A stretch of 38,644 bases of DNA, taken from assembly GCA_902519235.1 (NCBI GenBank), contig CABYJE010000008.1:1-38644 (forward strand), written 5' to 3'. The first letter of the stretch is position 1. Each line of letters starts with the position of its first letter. Source of the stretch: an uncultured Prochlorococcus sp. (lineage in GTDB: Bacteria; Cyanobacteriota; Cyanobacteriia; PCC-6307; Cyanobiaceae). The notes beneath the pieces are model-generated. The model did not search any database. It saw only the letters and a program-made list of their open reading frames with translations, and had not been told where the DNA came from. Shown here piece after piece: positions 7,435 through 15,225 of this stretch. A program made the position numbers and the translations under genes.

Positions 7435-8659
7435 ATGCAAACAAATATTTTGACAAGCCTAATATTAAAGAAAAAAGAATAAGTATGTATGTTGGAACTA
7501 TTTTTAAAAAAGATAATAGTGTGGAGATTAAAACTATAAAAATAGAGCTAATTAAAAAGTATTTTGATGAAAAACTATCTTCAATTAAATTAAGTCCAGA
7601 AAAAATAACTGCTCCTGGAATTGTATTGATTACTCCTTCGATAAAGTAATTAATCGATTTAATTCTGTTTTTTATAAAGCCTTTTCCAAAAACAAAAATC
7701 AATAAAAAACTTGGTAAAAAAATTGCAAAAGTTGATATAAATGAATACTTTAAAGCTTCATTTATTCCTCCAATTGAAAAACCTGCTTTGTATCCAATAA
7801 AACTTGTAGTTAATAAGACAGGACCAGGTGTTATCTGGCCAATCATTATCCCATCTATAAATTCATTAGTTGTTAACCATCCTTGCGAGACAACATAATC
7901 ACTCATTAGAGGAATAATTACCAATCCGCCTCCAAATATAAAAAGCCCCGATTTGAAAAAGAATAAAAATAGATTAAGGTAATCTATTAAAAACTTTGAG
8001 TTTAAAGAATCCTTCAAGAAATTATAGAATTTAAAAATATCTAAAAAGAGTGTACTACTCAAAAATGAGGTTGTTGAAAATATAGATAAGGGAACCAAGC
8101 TATAAAAAATATTTTTCCATTTCTGTAAGATAATATTTATCAAACCTGCAATAGTAAGAATTGTTATGAGTGGAAATTGAATATTATTATGTTTGGCAAA
8201 TATAAGTAGAAATAATATTGAGCTAGAGAATAATATTCGATCTAACTTTAATCTTTTTTTTAATAGAACTAAAGAGAATGAAAAAATTATTCCTGCAATA
8301 ATAGGAGGATTAAAATAAATTAAATCATTTAGAAATTTTGATCCAGAATAAATTTGCCAAAAAAAGCTTATAGCTAATACCGAAATGAATCCTGGGATAA
8401 TGAAACTTATACCTGATATCAATCCACCAAGATAACCATTGATTTTAAGACCTATATATATTGCCAATTGAGTAGATATTGGTCCTGGAAGTATTTGACA
8501 TAATCCAATACCTTTTTCAAAAGATTGATTTGATATCAATTTTTTATTATTTATAAGTTCATCTTCGAATAAGGAAATATGAGCATAGGGTCCTCCAAAA
8601 CTTAAAATACCAATTTTTAGGAAAGTTTTTGCAAGTTCAATTAAGGATATTTTTGCCAT
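7433..8659 (-). CDS. chrA: Chromate transporter family protein ChrA
   Basis: 408-aa polytopic inner-membrane protein with the two-fold CHR domain layout. The N-half motif is [18 protein letters not shown] with [16 protein letters not shown]; the C-half repeats it as [12 protein letters not shown] with [17 protein letters not shown]. In characterised relatives ChrA effluxes chromate. It is the last gene of the apparent gap1-arsJ-chrA operon, 30 nt after arsJ, so it may serve oxyanion resistance under the same ArsR control. The substrate is unproven, since many CHR proteins are uncharacterised. Very hydrophobic and A/T-rich, like its neighbours. Confidence 0.88.
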   Translation of the reverse strand: MAKISLIELAKTFLKIGILSFGGPYAHISLFEDELINNKKLISNQSFEKGIGLCQILPGPISTQLAIYIGLKINGYLGGLISGISFIIPGFISVLAISFFWQIYSGSKFLNDLIYFNPPIIAGIIFSFSLVLLKKRLKLDRILFSSSILFLLIFAKHNNIQFPLITILTIAGLINIILQKWKNIFYSLVPLSIFSTTSFLSSTLFLDIFKFYNFLKDSLNSKFLIDYLNLFLFFFKSGLFIFGGGLVIIPLMSDYVVSQGWLTTNEFIDGIMIGQITPGPVLLTTSFIGYKAGFSIGGINEALKYSFISTFAIFLPSFLLIFVFGKGFIKNRIKSINYFIEGVINTIPGAVIFSGLNLIEDSFSSKYFLISSIFIVLISTLLSFLKIVPTYILILFSLILGLSKYLFA

Positions 8660-8689
8660 TAAAATATTCTAATTCCTAAAAATTAGTCT

Positions 8690-9949
8690 TTATGGAGCTG
8701 ATAAGATTTGTTTGATTGATGGTAATTTAAGACTCGAAATCCAAGATAAGAATATTAAAAGTGATGAAAAATAAAGACAATATTGAAGACCAATACTCGG
8801 ATTTCTCCCAATCATAAATAGTAAGCCAGATAGTAATGTTCCAACTAGTCTTCCAGCAGCATTTGCCATGTAATAGAAGCCAACATTTAAACTGACTTTT
8901 TCATTATCAGAGTAGGCCAAAATCATATAAGAATGTGTAGAGGAATTCATTGCAAAAACAAATCCAAAAATAGTAAGTCCTAAAATTATTGCTATTGATG
9001 GAGAACTTTCTCTCCATAATGCGACTCCTATCAAAGATGGTATTACCATTAATACGGCACTCCAAAATTGGACAGCTTTACGATCTGGACTTTCTTTCTG
9101 GCCCCATATCTTTCTAATTGCTGGAGCAGAAGCCTGAACAATTCCATAACCTATTACCCAGGCCCCAAGAAATAATCCTATTTCCATGTAGTCCCAACCA
9201 AATGCCATATCTAGGAATACTGGAAGAGCTACAACAAACCAAACATCTCTTGCTCCAAAAAGAAAGAATCTTGCTGCAGAAAGAATATTTATGGCATTTG
9301 ATTTTGAAAAAAGATCATTAAAAGCTGGTTTGGTTTTCATCTTGCCAATTTCTCCAGGTAAAATTAATGTCAATAAAAAGGCTAAGCAGAGTCCAAAACC
9401 CATAATTCCTACAGCATTATTGAATCCAAATAACTTATATAAAAGTCCACCCAAGAAAAAACCAACTCCCTTAAGAGCATTTTTAGATCCAGTTAAAATA
9501 GCAACCCATTTAAAAAGTTGTTTTTGGCCAGTATCATTGCCATCATTTGTCTCTGGGACTACTGTCTTAACAGCACTTTTAGCACTCATTTTGTTTAAAT
9601 CTTTTGCTATTCCACTAACTGCTTGAGCAACCATAACGTATGCGACACTAAAAATTACAGGCCAATCTTCCTTAACTGGAATAAGCATAAAAAGAGCGAT
9701 GATTTGCAGGATAGTCCCAATCCATAAAGTAAGCCTTAATCCATATCTTGCTCCTATCCAGCCACCATAAAGATTAGTAATTATTCCAAAAAACTCATAA
9801 AAAAGGAAAAGTAAAGCAATTTGTAGAGTTGTGTAACCTAGCTCATGAAAGTGACCAACAACTAATAATCTTAATGCGCCGTCAGTAAGCGTGAACGCCC
9901 AATAGTTTGCTGTTACAACACTATATTGTTGAATATTAGATAAATTCAT
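8690..9949 (-). CDS. arsJ: MFS organoarsenical efflux permease, ArsJ type
   Basis: 419-aa major-facilitator transporter with about twelve hydrophobic segments. Typical ArsJ-like stretches are NYWAFTLTDGALRLLVVGHFHELGY at the start and TGSKNALKGVGFFLGG in the centre. In characterised systems ArsJ works with a dedicated GAPDH: the enzyme forms 1-arseno-3-phosphoglycerate from arsenate and glyceraldehyde 3-phosphate, and ArsJ exports it. That partner gene lies only 11 nt upstream here, and an ArsR gene is divergent from the operon, which is the diagnostic context. Without this context it would be called only 'MFS transporter'. Confidence 0.85.
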   Translation of the reverse strand: MNLSNIQQYSVVTANYWAFTLTDGALRLLVVGHFHELGYTTLQIALLFLFYEFFGIITNLYGGWIGARYGLRLTLWIGTILQIIALFMLIPVKEDWPVIFSVAYVMVAQAVSGIAKDLNKMSAKSAVKTVVPETNDGNDTGQKQLFKWVAILTGSKNALKGVGFFLGGLLYKLFGFNNAVGIMGFGLCLAFLLTLILPGEIGKMKTKPAFNDLFSKSNAINILSAARFFLFGARDVWFVVALPVFLDMAFGWDYMEIGLFLGAWVIGYGIVQASAPAIRKIWGQKESPDRKAVQFWSAVLMVIPSLIGVALWRESSPSIAIILGLTIFGFVFAMNSSTHSYMILAYSDNEKVSLNVGFYYMANAAGRLVGTLLSGLLFMIGRNPSIGLQYCLYFSSLLIFLSWISSLKLPSIKQILSAP

Positions 9950-9960
9950 AAAGACATAAA

Positions 9961-10986
9961 TTAAATCTCTTTTTTGATTACATATTCAGTAAGATCTGCA
10001 AGTCTGCAGCTGTAACCCCACTCGTTGTCATACCAAGCGTATATCTTTAATAAATTTGAATTAACAACCATCGTTGATAAACTATCAACTATTGAACTTC
10101 TAGAGTCATTTACATAATCTGCAGAAACTAAAGGTCTTTCTTCGTAGCCAAGAATTCCTTTTAAATAAGTTTCTGAAGCTTCCTTTAGTGCCATATTCAC
10201 TTGTTCAGTTGTCACTTCTTTATTTAATTCAAAAACTGCATCTGTTAAAGAACCATTAAGTAGAGGAACTCTTACTGCATGTCCATTTAATTTTCCTTTT
10301 AATTCTGGAAAGATCTCAGCGATAGCTTTAGCAGATCCAGTGGTAGTAGGTATTAAACTTTGCATACATCCTCTTGCTCTCCTCAGATCACTTTTATAAA
10401 AATCTACAGGAACTTGAGTGTTCGTTACATCGTGAATAGTTGTAATAGCACCGTGTTTAATAGAAAAATTTTCATTAATTACCTTTACTATCGGAGCTAA
10501 ACAATTTGTAGTGCAGGATGCTGCAGTTACTAATTTATGTTTGGTAGGGTCATAAAGACTTTGATTTATACCGTAAACAATATTCAGTGATTCAGCTTCT
10601 GCAACAATTCCTTTGACCGGACAAGCTACTATTACTCTTTTCATCCCAAGAGTATCAAAATAGGGATTTAGTTTGTCTGGCTTTTTATTCTTTCCTGTAC
10701 ATTCCAAAATAATATCTACAGAAGATTTTTCCCAAGGAACATCAAGGTAATTTTTAAAAGATGTGTAGGTTAATTTCTTTCCATCAATTATTATTTCTTC
10801 TTCTTTAACCTTTATATCTTTCACCCATCTACCATGGACTGAATCGAATTCGAGTAAATGCGCAGCAGCATTCGAATCTCCTGCTATCTCATTTATATGA
10901 GTTATTTCTATATCAGCTCTATCCCATAATGCTCTGAAAACTAATCTGCCAATTCTTCCAAAACCATTAATTCCAATTTTCATCAC
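9961..10986 (-). CDS. gap1: Glyceraldehyde-3-phosphate dehydrogenase, arsenate-linked (Gap1)
   Basis: 341-aa GAPDH. The N-terminal Rossmann fold opens with [18 protein letters not shown]. The catalytic cysteine is C158 in AASCTTNC. Substrate-binding stretches ([21 protein letters not shown]) and the C-terminal WYDNEWGYS box are present, so it looks fully active. First gene of the operon with arsJ (11-nt gap) and chrA. Its promoter carries two ArsR operators, so it is more likely the arsenate-detoxifying paralogue than the photosynthetic Gap2. A glycolytic role cannot be excluded. ATG at 10986 is supported by the canonical N-terminus. Confidence 0.93.
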   Translation of the reverse strand: MMKIGINGFGRIGRLVFRALWDRADIEITHINEIAGDSNAAAHLLEFDSVHGRWVKDIKVKEEEIIIDGKKLTYTSFKNYLDVPWEKSSVDIILECTGKNKKPDKLNPYFDTLGMKRVIVACPVKGIVAEAESLNIVYGINQSLYDPTKHKLVTAASCTTNCLAPIVKVINENFSIKHGAITTIHDVTNTQVPVDFYKSDLRRARGCMQSLIPTTTGSAKAIAEIFPELKGKLNGHAVRVPLLNGSLTDAVFELNKEVTTEQVNMALKEASETYLKGILGYEERPLVSADYVNDSRSSIVDSLSTMVVNSNLLKIYAWYDNEWGYSCRLADLTEYVIKKEI

Positions 10987-11006
10987 TGTTGAAATTTTCT
11001 TTATTA

Positions 11007-11047
11007 ATTATACATCAAAATATTTTGATGTATCAAGTTGTTTTGAT
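11007..11047 (-). promoter_or_regulatory. gap1-arsJ-chrA promoter with two ArsR operators
   Basis: On the minus strand -35 TTGATA (11031-11036) and -10 TATAAT (11007-11012) are separated by 18 nt. The spacer is filled by a perfect 22-bp palindrome (11011-11032) containing ATCAA-N6-TTGAT (11014-11029). A second ATCAA-N6-TTGAT (11032-11047) covers the -35. This spacing is the established ArsR/SmtB operator form. Binding would block RNA polymerase and could also act on divergent arsR. Confidence 0.85.
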
Positions 11048-11101
11048 TAATGAAATCTTTTTTATTTAAGCTATATTTAGGAAAATTTAATTACTTTAAA
11101 A

Positions 11102-11422
11102 TTGTTAAAAAATATTAGCAAAGTAAAAAAAGAAGATATATCTAAGTTGATGGTTTCATTTTCTGATCCTTTTAGGCTAGAAATAATAGACCTAATGATG
11201 GAGGGAGAAGTTTGTGTTTGCGATATTATGAAATTAACTAAGTTATCTCAATCCAGAATTTCATATCACATAAAAATTTTGAAGGAAGCTGGTCTTATCT
11301 CAGACAGACAAGAAGGTAGATGGGTGTATTACAGCCTAAAGAAAGAAGCTTTCTTTTTGATCAAGGAATGGATAACTTCTTTGACAGATTATTCTTCAAA
11401 TAAAAAACGTTGCTGCGAATAA
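11102..11422 (+). CDS. arsR: ArsR/SmtB family arsenic-responsive repressor
   Basis: 106-aa winged-helix repressor. The helix-turn-helix segment is KLTKLSQSRISYHIKILKEAG. The metalloid-sensing motif EVCVCD places C38 and C40 at the position used for As(III) binding in R773-type ArsR, and a CC pair (C104/C105) near the C-terminus may add a third thiol. It is divergent from gap1-arsJ-chrA with two operator palindromes between them, so it probably represses that operon and itself until arsenite binds. The start is TTG at 11102; the first ATG would delete the N-terminal helix. Confidence 0.9.
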   Translation: MLKNISKVKKEDISKLMVSFSDPFRLEIIDLMMEGEVCVCDIMKLTKLSQSRISYHIKILKEAGLISDRQEGRWVYYSLKKEAFFLIKEWITSLTDYSSNKKRCCE

Positions 11423-11440
11423 ATTATATTTTAGATTTTA

Positions 11441-11647
11441 TTAATTAACTTCTGATTCCCTGTCATAAGTCATTCCTGATTGTTCCATCCACTCAGCTTT
11501 AGTTTTGCAATTTTGTTTGTGATTAAAGATGTGAAAACCTTCAATAATAATCATTATGGATAGAAGCAAAACAGGAATAAAATATACAGGTGAAGATATT
11601 ACTTCTTTATATTTGATTTGAGCTATGAATTCCCTGTATTTAAACAT
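11441..11647 (-). CDS. Small single-pass membrane hypothetical protein
   Basis: 68-aa ORF with one transmembrane helix (about residues 18-40, SSPVYFIPVLLLSIMIIIEGF) and a hydrophilic tail containing one cysteine and several acidic residues. I do not recognise the family. It converges with arsR (18 nt apart). AAGGAG abuts the ATG with no spacing, which is unusual for a Shine-Dalgarno and leaves the start uncertain. Function unknown. Confidence 0.5.
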   Translation of the reverse strand: MFKYREFIAQIKYKEVISSPVYFIPVLLLSIMIIIEGFHIFNHKQNCKTKAEWMEQSGMTYDRESEVN

Positions 11648-11726
11648 CTCCTTAGTTTTTATTTAATAAATAATATTCACCTATGGTTAAGTAAAGTTAA
11701 AGAAAAAATCTTTATATAATGCTATA

Positions 11727-11758
11727 TTTTGGGTGCAACCTTTTTTGGGTGTAATTTA
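11727..11758. repeat. Direct repeat, left copy (GGGTGCAA...GGGTGTAATTTA)
   Basis: TTTTGGGTGCAACC, a T6 run, then GGGTGTAATTTA. It matches the copy at 12887-12919 except for one base and one T of run length. The pair brackets the disrupted methyltransferase gene; the left copy ends about 50 nt upstream of it. Confidence 0.75.
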
Positions 11759-11808
11759 TTAAGTAAGAATGTGGTACTCTTAATTCTAAATTAGTTTATT
11801 AATTAAGA

Positions 11809-12598
11809 TTGAATCAATTAAAAAATTTAATATCTGATTCAAAATTCTATCCAATATTTAGGAAATTATATTGGATAATATTTTTTCCATTTTTATCAAT
11901 AATTTTAATCATAATAAATTATAAAAAAAGAAGATTATTTTCTAAACCTTTCGAACATGATCATAGTAGAAAATATTTTTTATCACTATTAGAAAAAAAG
12001 TCAAAAATATTAGATATTGGTTGTGGATCTAATTCTCCATTAAACACTAAGAAAATTTTGCCAAATTGTTACTACATTGGTATGGATGTTAAAGATTGCG
12101 AACAAGAAGAAAAAAGCATAGCATCTGCAGATGAATACATAATTGTAAGTCCCGAATCATTTGATTCAAAAATTCTTGATTTTGATCAAGAAATAGATGT
12201 AATAATTTCTTGTCATAATCTTGAGCACTGTAATAAAAGAAGAGAAGTTATAAAAAATATGGTAAAAGTACTTAGACCGGGGGGGGAAATTTTTCATATC
12301 TTTCCCCTCAAATGAATCACAATTCTTTCCAGGATATAGAGATGGTTGTCTAAATTACTATAATGACAAAACGCATAAACTATCCCCTCCTGATTTTGGA
12401 GAGGTTATTTCAATTTTAACTGAAGGTAATTGCAGAATTATTTATGCTAATACTAATTATCAAAATATATTCGAGTGGCTTTATGGTTTATTTCATGAAA
12501 ACAAATCATTTACTTCAAATAAAATACTTAAAGGTACTTGGGCTTTGTGGGGGTTTGAAACAATAATTTGGGCCGAAAAAATTGAAAAAAAAACTTAA
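11809..12598 (+). pseudogene. Class I SAM-dependent methyltransferase, frameshifted at a G8 tract
   Basis: The first frame (TTG 11809) gives a membrane-associated N-terminus (hydrophobic IIFFPFLSIILIII), SAM motif I ILDIGCGSN, a motif-II-like acidic segment and the motif LRPGGE, then stops at 12315. Removing one G from the G8 run at 12279-12286 yields LRPGGKFFISFPSN, a canonical methyltransferase strand, and an open frame to TAA at 12596-12598 (ending IIWAEKIEKKT), for about 262 aa. The gene is thus an intact methyltransferase carrying a +1 indel in a homopolymer. This may be a true null allele, a phase-variable state or a sequencing error. The substrate is unknown; family members of this layout often act on glycans or lipids. 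Confidence 0.8.
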
Positions 12599-12886
12599 TT
12601 CAAAAAAAGAATGACTAGATTTGTTACGAGAATTCCAAATGTTGAGTCTATTGAAGATGCCAGACAAGAGTATAAGAACCACTAGCTGATGTTTTGGAAA
12701 AGAATATTTTTTTAATCTTATTTTTTGTTAATGTGAGTGATAAATACTCCAAAGTTATTCATAGATGCGAATCCTTTTGATTGGGGTCTTACTTTGCAGC
12801 AGAGATTGGCTGCTGGAGAACTTCTTCTTCAAATATCTTAAACAAAGTTATACCAATTATTCTGGAGAAAATAATTTTTGGGTGCA
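12599..12886. other. Intergenic region with only doubtful tiny ORFs
   Basis: No confident gene is seen. It contains a 24-codon ATG ORF (12611-12685, MTRFVTRIPNVESIEDA start) and the 34-codon GTG ORF listed at 12737-12841. Both could be chance or remnants of genes lost between the direct repeats. Confidence 0.5.
12737..12841 (+). CDS. Possible 34-aa small protein
   Basis: GTG-initiated ORF of 34 codons with protein-like composition (PKLFIDANPFDWGLTLQQR, then LAAGELLLQIS). No transmembrane segment is visible. There is no good ribosome-binding site apart from weak GTGAG just upstream. It could be a real Prochlorococcus micro-ORF or the tail of a degraded gene. Confidence 0.25.
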   Translation: MINTPKLFIDANPFDWGLTLQQRLAAGELLLQIS

Positions 12887-12919
12887 TTTTGGGTGCAAGC
12901 TTTTTTTGGGTGTAATTTA
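12887..12919. repeat. Direct repeat, right copy, next to tRNA-Pro
   Basis: TTTTGGGTGCAAGC, a T7 run, then GGGTGTAATTTA. Near-identical to 11727-11758, and preceded by an extra TTTTTGGGTGCA half-copy at about 12875. It ends 30 nt from the 3' end of the minus-strand tRNA-Pro. Weaker similarity (a shared GTACT) continues beyond both copies, suggesting an older, longer duplication. Confidence 0.75.
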
Positions 12920-12949
12920 GTATTAGCTGAGACGTACTGCTATAACTGA

Positions 12950-13023
12950 TCGGGGCGACAGGATTCGAACCTGCGACCTAGTGCTCCCAAAGCACCCGCG
13001 CTACCAAGCTGCGCCACGCCCCG
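12950..13023 (-). tRNA. trnP: tRNA-Pro (anticodon TGG)
   Basis: 74-nt cloverleaf on the minus strand. Acceptor stem CGGGGCG/CGCCCCG has discriminator A. The D arm has GCGC-AGCTTGGTA-GCGC, the anticodon loop reads CTTTGGGAG with anticodon TGG, and the T arm is GGTTCGAATCC. No CCA is encoded. Its 3' end faces the repeat-flanked accessory segment. Confidence 0.96.
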
Positions 13024-13211
13024 TATAAAAGATTTTACTTCATAACAATCATATATAAAAGACTAAATTGCTAAATTTTTTATATCATTTTGAATTATGA
13101 TCAAAATCTTTCCACACAAAGAATCAAATTCAGTTTTAAAAAATATTTCGAAGCTAAAATATTTGTAATGATAATTTAATTGTCTAAGAACAGTTACATT
13201 AATTTTGAACT

Positions 13212-13724
13212 ATGAAAAAGCTAGAAGATTTAATTTTAACTTATAAAGATTTTCCAAAAAAAGGAATTAACTTTAAAGATGTACTTGGAATTATCCAAGA
13301 GCCTGCAGTTTTTAAGGAACTAATTTTAAAAATGTCCAGTAGTAAAATTATAAAAAATTGTGATGCAATAATTTCAATAGATGCTAGAGGCTTCATATTT
13401 GGCTCGGCAATTTCTTTCCAAACTTCTAAGCCAATGGTAGTCGCAAGAAAACCAGGAAAGTTACCCGGAGATATAATCAAACAGAACTACAATTTAGAGT
13501 ATGGTGAAAGTTCTCTTTCATTACAAAGAAGTGTTTTAAGAAAATATGATTCATTTGCTGTCGTAGATGATCTTCTCGCAACTGGTGGTACTGTTAATTG
13601 CGTTTCAAATTTACTTAGGAATAATGGGAAGGAAGTATTGGGTTTAATAACTGTTGTAGAATTGACAAAGCTTGGGGCTAGGTCAAAATTTGACTTCCCA
13701 ATAGAATCTATAATTTGTTTTTGA
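13212..13724 (+). CDS. apt: Adenine phosphoribosyltransferase
   Basis: 170-aa purine-salvage enzyme converting adenine plus PRPP to AMP. The N-terminus YKDFPKKGINFKDVLGI is typical of Apt. Further motifs are SIDARGFIFGSAIS, ARKPGKLPG, the LEYGESSLSLQ strand and the PRPP-binding loop VVDDLLATGGT (about residues 117-127). Length and motifs are complete. The ATG at 13212 is the natural start. It stands alone, downstream of tRNA-Pro. Confidence 0.95.
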   Translation: MKKLEDLILTYKDFPKKGINFKDVLGIIQEPAVFKELILKMSSSKIIKNCDAIISIDARGFIFGSAISFQTSKPMVVARKPGKLPGDIIKQNYNLEYGESSLSLQRSVLRKYDSFAVVDDLLATGGTVNCVSNLLRNNGKEVLGLITVVELTKLGARSKFDFPIESIICF

Positions 13725-13861
13725 AAGTTTAAAAAATTGTCTTTGAAGACATAGAATCTTAAAGTGAAGATTAATATAACCATCTTTCAAATTAGTTTTT
13801 AGGAATTTACTGTAAATTTAAAGTCTGGTCTATTTTGTGAAATTTGAATTCTCTTTTTTAA

Positions 13862-14533
13862 ATGACTAAAGAAATTAAAACACCTTGGGGAAAAATTACA
13901 CCAGAGGTTAGTCTGTTTCCAATTTATTATTTGTTTTTTATTTATTGTTTGGTTTATATACTTCCTTATGGAAAATTTTTTATAGGAATTAGTTGGTTTG
14001 ATTGGCTTAGAAGTGAAGATGGTCCTCTTGAATGGATTCAGTTTATTGAATATGCACTATCTTCTTTTTTATCTCTAATTATATTTTTTAGGCAAAAGAA
14101 GAAAAAAGAAATTAATGCAATCATTTGGCTTTTAATATCATTATTTTGTTTTTTAATTGCTGGAGAAGAAATCAGCTGGGGAGAAAGATTAACTGGTATT
14201 GGAATAAATTCAATATCAAGTTTAAATGTGCAAGGTGAAACTAATTTACATAATTTGCCTTTTTTTCACAATTACTTATTAGACCCTGTTTTTGAAATCA
14301 GTTGTATTTTCTTAGGATGGATTGGTTGGAAAAGATTTAAAAACATTGATGCATTCCCAAGTAAAAAATTCTCGTTATTTTTTTTATTTGTGGCTTTATT
14401 TTATTTTTATTTTGATATTTCGTGGGCTTCAACAACAGAACAAATAAGAAACGATCAAGAAATATTTGAGTTTTTATTATCAACAGGTATTTTTCTACAT
14501 TGTAGAAGAAATCTTGAAAACTTAATAATTTAG
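13862..14533 (+). CDS. Multi-pass membrane hypothetical protein
   Basis: 223-aa protein with about five or six hydrophobic segments (near residues 18-38, 60-80, 88-105, 140-158, 172-195, 200-215). A conserved-looking polar motif, AGEEISWGERLTGI, follows the third helix, and short loops hold charged residues. I do not know a function for this family. It lies in the accessory stretch between apt and the TPR-sulfotransferases, and some relatives of this layout sit in surface-polysaccharide islands. No catalytic motif can be named. Confidence 0.7.
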   Translation: MTKEIKTPWGKITPEVSLFPIYYLFFIYCLVYILPYGKFFIGISWFDWLRSEDGPLEWIQFIEYALSSFLSLIIFFRQKKKKEINAIIWLLISLFCFLIAGEEISWGERLTGIGINSISSLNVQGETNLHNLPFFHNYLLDPVFEISCIFLGWIGWKRFKNIDAFPSKKFSLFFLFVALFYFYFDISWASTTEQIRNDQEIFEFLLSTGIFLHCRRNLENLII

Positions 14534-14576
14534 ATAAGCAAAAATTACAGGATTTAAAATTTTCAAGACTGATATT

Positions 14577-14681
14577 TTAAATTAAACCTATTGATCCGGC
14601 GGTAAAACCAACAATTAGAAAAAGAGAAAATTCTAGTAAATCTCTGGGTAAAGAATTTACAAGTAAATTAATATGAGTCAT
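14577..14681 (-). CDS. Possible 34-aa single-helix membrane protein
   Basis: MTHINLLVNSLPRDLLEF followed by one transmembrane helix (SLFLIVGFTAGSIGLI) and a stop. AGGAG lies 13 nt upstream and AAGG 4 nt before the ATG, so it has translation signals. A short polar amphipathic N-terminus plus one C-terminal helix is the architecture of small photosynthetic or NDH-1 accessory subunits, but no family is assigned. Confidence 0.5.
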   Translation of the reverse strand: MTHINLLVNSLPRDLLEFSLFLIVGFTAGSIGLI

Positions 14682-14907
14682 TTGACCTTGTGCTCCTCAG
14701 GTATTTAAATTTTTAAAAATATAACTAACAAATTTTTTTCTTGAGAGAATTTTTCAAATTTTTTTCTTTTTTCTAAAGAATTCAAAAATACATTAAAAAC
14801 TTACTATGAATTGGAATTTCATATTTTGTGAGCAAAATTTTTGAAATTGAACATTTTTAGGTAAGAATTTTCTAAGGTGCTATATTTAAAATAATTATGT
14901 ATTCCTT

Positions 14908-15075
14908 ATGGACTACAAGAAAAAATCTTTGAAAAACTTAAATCGCAGTGAGAGCTACGAAGAAATTGATACCAGATTGGCTTCAGGATGGTATGTAGAT
15001 TCAGCTGATAGCAATAAGAAAAAAAAATACAAAACTAAGGAGATAACTTTCAAAATTTCAAAAAAAAATCCTTAG
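14908..15075 (+). CDS. Small basic hypothetical protein (55 aa)
   Basis: 55-aa lysine- and serine-rich soluble protein (MDYKKKSLKNLNRSESYEEI start, central LASGWYVDSAD, basic tail). The central segment resembles small picocyanobacterial proteins of unknown function. The ATG is preceded only by weak signals. Between 14682 and 14907 no other gene is seen; that stretch is A/T-rich with poly-T runs. Confidence 0.45.
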   Translation: MDYKKKSLKNLNRSESYEEIDTRLASGWYVDSADSNKKKKYKTKEITFKISKKNP

Positions 15076-15225
15076 TTATTATTAATACCTATAAATAATT
15101 TTGAAAATATAAACTAAATTAGTGAATCAAATCAGTTTTAAAAGAAAATTTCCTATTAAACCAAATTGAATTTATCAATTAATATTTAGTACTATAATTT
15201 CTCCCATAAGAGAAAGCTTTAAAAA

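Noticed and set aside
9118-9626. Two plus-strand ORFs inside arsJ
   Set aside because: Antisense shadows of a well-supported MFS coding frame, with no domain or ribosome-binding site.
12887-13023. Classical tRNA attachment site at tRNA-Pro
   Set aside because: The direct repeats do not include tRNA sequence, no partial tRNA copy is found near 11.7 kb, and no integrase is present, so only a looser tRNA-adjacent origin is proposed.
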